A DNA stretch of 16,935 nucleotides from positions 1-16,935 of the forward strand of contig JAAYAS010000080.1 in assembly GCA_012719255.1 (NCBI GenBank), read 5' to 3'. The notes under the pieces are model-generated. The model worked only from the letters and a program-made list of their open reading frames with translations, did not search any database and was not told the DNA's origin. Position 1 is the stretch's first letter; each line of letters begins with the position of its first letter. Made by a program: the position numbers and the translations under genes. This stretch comes from Microbacteriaceae bacterium (GTDB lineage Bacteria; Actinomycetota; Actinomycetes; Actinomycetales; Microbacteriaceae). This document shows, in pieces, positions 15,081 to 16,935 of this stretch.

Positions 15081-16259
15081 GTGCGCTCGGCACAGGCAGG
15101 CGTCATCGGGCTCGGCTCCGTCGGGGCGTTCGCGCTCTTCGAGCTCGCGCGCCGCGGCGTCGAGGTCGTCGGTCTCGAGGCGTTCGGCGTCGGCAACGAC
15201 CAGTCGGCGGTCGGCGGCGACTCGCGGCTCTTCCGCCGCCTCTACCGCGAGGGCCCGGCCTACCACGGCCTGCTCGAGCGGGCGCTCGAACTCTGGCGCG
15301 AGACGGATGCGCGGCTGCCGGGCGCGTTCGTGCAGTGCGGCGCGCTGTCGATCGTGCCGCAGGGCTCGCTCTACGCCTTCGACCTCGAGGCCTACGGCGA
15401 GCGCTTCGGCGTCGACTACGAGCTGCTCGACGCCGACGAGGTCGCCGAGCGCTTCCCGCAGTTCGCGCATCCCGGCGGCGACGTCGGCTACTGGGACCCC
15501 GCCGGCGGCTACGTGCGCACCGACCTCGTGGTGCGCGACGCCGTCGACCGCGCCCTCGAGCACGGCGCCACCGTCATCGACCTCCCCGCGCTCGCGATCG
15601 AGCCCGGCCCCGACGGCGTCGTCGTGCGCACCGCCGAGGGCGACTGGCGCTTCGACCGCGTCGTCGTCGCCGCCGGCGCCCGCACGCCGCTCCTGCTGCC
15701 CGGGTTCGGCCGCATCGCCGCACCGCAGCTGCAGGTGATGACCTGGTTCCAGGCCACCGATCCCGAGCGCTTCCGCGCCGCGACGATGCCGGTGTTCATC
15801 CGCGAGGGCGCCGGCTTCCACGCCTACGGGGCGCCCGCGCTCGACGGCCTCCACGTCAAGGTGTCGGGCCTCACCGAGCGCCGCCCGGCGGTGTTCGACG
15901 GGCTCGCCTACGACCAGTCGGTGACGCCCGACGACCTCCGCGACGCCGAGGCGCGCATCCCGCTCGTGCTCGACGACCTGCATCCGCTGCCCGTGCGCAC
16001 GGCGATCTACCCTGAGCTCTACTCGCACGACGGCCGCTTCGTGATCGATTTCGTCGACCCCGAGCAGCGCGTGCTCGCGGCGACCGCGTTCTCGGGCAAG
16101 GGCTTCAAGATGGCGAACGCGATCGGCGAGCACGTCGCCCGGGTGCTCGTCGGCGAGGCCGTGACGAACCCCGACTTCGGGCTCGCGCGCTTCGCCGACG
16201 CGCCGACGCCGACCCCCACCGACCCCGAGCGGGAGGCGCACGCCGACCAGGCGGCCTGA
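15081..16259 (+). CDS. FAD-dependent oxidoreductase, sarcosine oxidase/N-methyltryptophan oxidase-like
   Basis: A DAO-fold flavoprotein oxidising a secondary or primary amine; the substrate cannot be told from sequence. 392 residues. GVIGLGSVG (7-15) is the FAD dinucleotide-binding GxGxxG, with Glu33 ending the second strand. GGDSRLFRRLYREG (45-58) matches the SHHGDTRIIRHAYGEG block of monomeric sarcosine oxidase, keeping Arg49 but replacing His45 by Gly. Lys260 (HVKVSG) aligns with the oxygen-activating Lys265, and FSGKGFKM (337-344) with FSGHGFK. The flavin-linking Cys315 aligns with Tyr310 (TAIYPELYS), so covalent attachment by that residue is not possible. GTG 15081 was chosen because AAGGCAGG lies about 6 nt upstream; TTG 15075 is in frame but too close to it. 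The C-terminus is a Pro/Thr-rich tail. Confidence 0.88.
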   Translation: MRSAQAGVIGLGSVGAFALFELARRGVEVVGLEAFGVGNDQSAVGGDSRLFRRLYREGPAYHGLLERALELWRETDARLPGAFVQCGALSIVPQGSLYAFDLEAYGERFGVDYELLDADEVAERFPQFAHPGGDVGYWDPAGGYVRTDLVVRDAVDRALEHGATVIDLPALAIEPGPDGVVVRTAEGDWRFDRVVVAAGARTPLLLPGFGRIAAPQLQVMTWFQATDPERFRAATMPVFIREGAGFHAYGAPALDGLHVKVSGLTERRPAVFDGLAYDQSVTPDDLRDAEARIPLVLDDLHPLPVRTAIYPELYSHDGRFVIDFVDPEQRVLAATAFSGKGFKMANAIGEHVARVLVGEAVTNPDFGLARFADAPTPTPTDPEREAHADQAA

Positions 16260-16294
16260 CGGCACCGCGCCTCGCCGCGGCGGCGGGCCGCGCG

Positions 16295-16310
16295 TGGCCC
16301 GTTCGGGCCA
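16295..16310 (+). terminator. Short hairpin downstream of the flavoprotein gene
   Basis: TGGCCCG-TT-CGGGCCA is a perfect dyad, effectively a 6-bp G/C stem with a GTTC loop, 35 nt after the TGA stop. It has no T-run. It is a plausible weak terminator separating the flavoprotein gene from the histidine kinase gene. Confidence 0.4.
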
Positions 16311-16360
16311 TTCCGGGCGCCCGCGCCGCGCGGACCGCGCGCGCCGGCGCCCCCGCCTGC

Positions 16361-16366
16361 GAGACT
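16361..16366 (+). promoter_or_regulatory. Candidate -10 of the histidine kinase gene, start-proximal
   Basis: GAGACT, preceded by TGC as an extended -10, ends exactly 6 nt before ATG 16373. The spacer CGGGCC holds no ribosome site. The nine-base string TGCGAGACT is shared with the flavoprotein promoter. Confidence 0.45.
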
Positions 16367-16372
16367 CGGGCC

Positions 16373-16935
16373 ATGACCCCGAACCGCGCCGAGCTCGAGG
16401 CGCTCGCCCGACGCGTGCTCGACCGCATCCGCGACGAGCTCGCCGCCCGCGGCAGCGGCCTCGTCGCCGACGGCGCGCTCGCCATCGGCATCGAGCCGCA
16501 GGCGCGCTCGATCCTCGCCGAGGCGCTGCTCGCCGTCGACGCCGGGCTGCCGGCCACCGACCTCGGCACCGTCGACTACCGCGACGCCGACCTGCTCGCC
16601 AAGGGCCGCGCGCTCGCGCAGCGCGACTTCGACCCGGCCGAGCCGCTCGTCGTCGGCGAGCTGCTCTTCGGCGTCGCGCTGCCCGAGCTCGCCCGGCTGC
16701 TGCCCGGCGCCGATCCGATCGCCCTCGCGCGGGCGCTCCACCACGCGATCTGGCGGCGGTTCCCGATCGCCGCCGTGAGCTACGTCGAGCTGCTGCGCGA
16801 GCAGCTGCGGCGCACCGAGTCGTCGGCCCGCGAGCAGCTCGCGCGCGAGCTCCACGACCGCATCGCCCACGACCTCCTCGCGGGCGTGCAGCGGCTCGAG
16901 CTCGCCCGGCTCGCGCCCGACGACGCCGCCGCCGA
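16373..16935 (+). CDS. Sensor histidine kinase, NarL-type (HisKA_3), 5' part only
   Basis: The frame is open from ATG 16373 to the window edge (187 complete codons). Residues 1 to about 145 form an all-helical, soluble N-terminal domain with no membrane segment; it contains GELLFGVALPELARLLPG and ALHHAIWRRFPIAAVSYVELL. It is followed by QLARELHDRIAHDLLAGVQRLEL, the HisKA_3 dimerisation and phosphoacceptor motif, with His161 as the predicted phosphorylated residue. Streptomyces kinases with this cytosolic N-terminal domain followed by ARELHDRVAH are known to me; they usually pair with a LuxR/NarL-type response regulator encoded next door, expected beyond the edge. The ATPase domain is outside the window. 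The kinase call is firm; the signal is unknown. Confidence 0.85.
   Translation, partial: MTPNRAELEALARRVLDRIRDELAARGSGLVADGALAIGIEPQARSILAEALLAVDAGLPATDLGTVDYRDADLLAKGRALAQRDFDPAEPLVVGELLFGVALPELARLLPGADPIALARALHHAIWRRFPIAAVSYVELLREQLRRTESSAREQLARELHDRIAHDLLAGVQRLELARLAPDDAAA

Noticed and set aside
12074..15196. A 1040-codon minus-strand open frame and similar very long antisense frames (for example 2728-5706 beyond glpK, and 217-2664 plus)
   Set aside because: These are stop-free shadows of G/C-biased genes on the other strand. Their composition is Arg/Ala/Gly or Glu/Val/His-rich with no motifs, and they run across clear intergenic regions.

Overview
This is a very GC-rich chromosomal window from an actinobacterium, most likely a Microbacteriaceae relative (Agromyces/Microbacterium-like; family-level inference). 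Supporting points are the extreme G/C third-position bias, a monomeric NADP isocitrate dehydrogenase, a CBS-less GuaB3, the gene order guaB3 - SURF1 - DUF3817 - guaA, a UvrD1/PcrA helicase with a C-terminal KOW/Tudor-like tail, and many start codons that sit 6-9 nt behind a TANNNT-like -10 box, the pattern of leaderless actinobacterial transcripts. I see no CRISPR array, tRNA, rRNA, transposase, integrase, phage gene or defence cassette. The content is core metabolism and housekeeping.

Layout. Positions 1-2435 (minus strand) hold a monomeric isocitrate dehydrogenase gene broken by an in-frame TAA, with a double-palindrome candidate operator upstream, and then a gene for a small membrane-anchored or secreted protein of unknown function. 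Positions 2436-2727 are a gene-free stretch with a degenerate palindromic repeat at the 3' side of glpK. glpK (minus, 2728-4254) is divergent from guaB3 (plus, 4342-5466); both appear to have start-proximal promoters. guaB3 is followed closely by SURF1 and then DUF3817 (ATGA overlap), and then by guaA under its own promoter (7175-8764). A sirtuin deacetylase (minus, 8775-9533) converges on guaA with only 10 nt between the stops. DUF3054 (9620-10024), a Bax-inhibitor-1/YccA-like membrane protein with a Gln/Gly/Pro-rich repeated N-terminus (10212-11189) closed by a perfect 16-bp terminator hairpin, a glycerophosphodiester phosphodiesterase (11349-12293), a 150-bp pair of palindromic repeats, the UvrD1/PcrA helicase (12488-14887), a possible 36-residue Arg-rich small ORF, a sarcosine-oxidase-like flavoprotein (15081-16259) and the 5' part of a sensor histidine kinase gene (16373 to the edge) follow on the plus strand.

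How the genes fit together: guaB3 and guaA belong to guanine nucleotide synthesis and salvage; SURF1 (haem-copper oxidase assembly) lies between them. The phosphodiesterase and GlpK both feed the sn-glycerol-3-phosphate pool. The rest are independent units.

The most noteworthy points are: (1) the premature stop in icd, which replaces a conserved Tyr between two metal-binding Asp residues while homology continues on the far side; (2) the palindromes upstream of icd; (3) the repeated -10/start-codon architecture; (4) the long palindromic repeats before pcrA; and (5) the loss of the flavin-linking Cys in the sarcosine-oxidase-like protein. I do not find a convincing new multi-gene system here.
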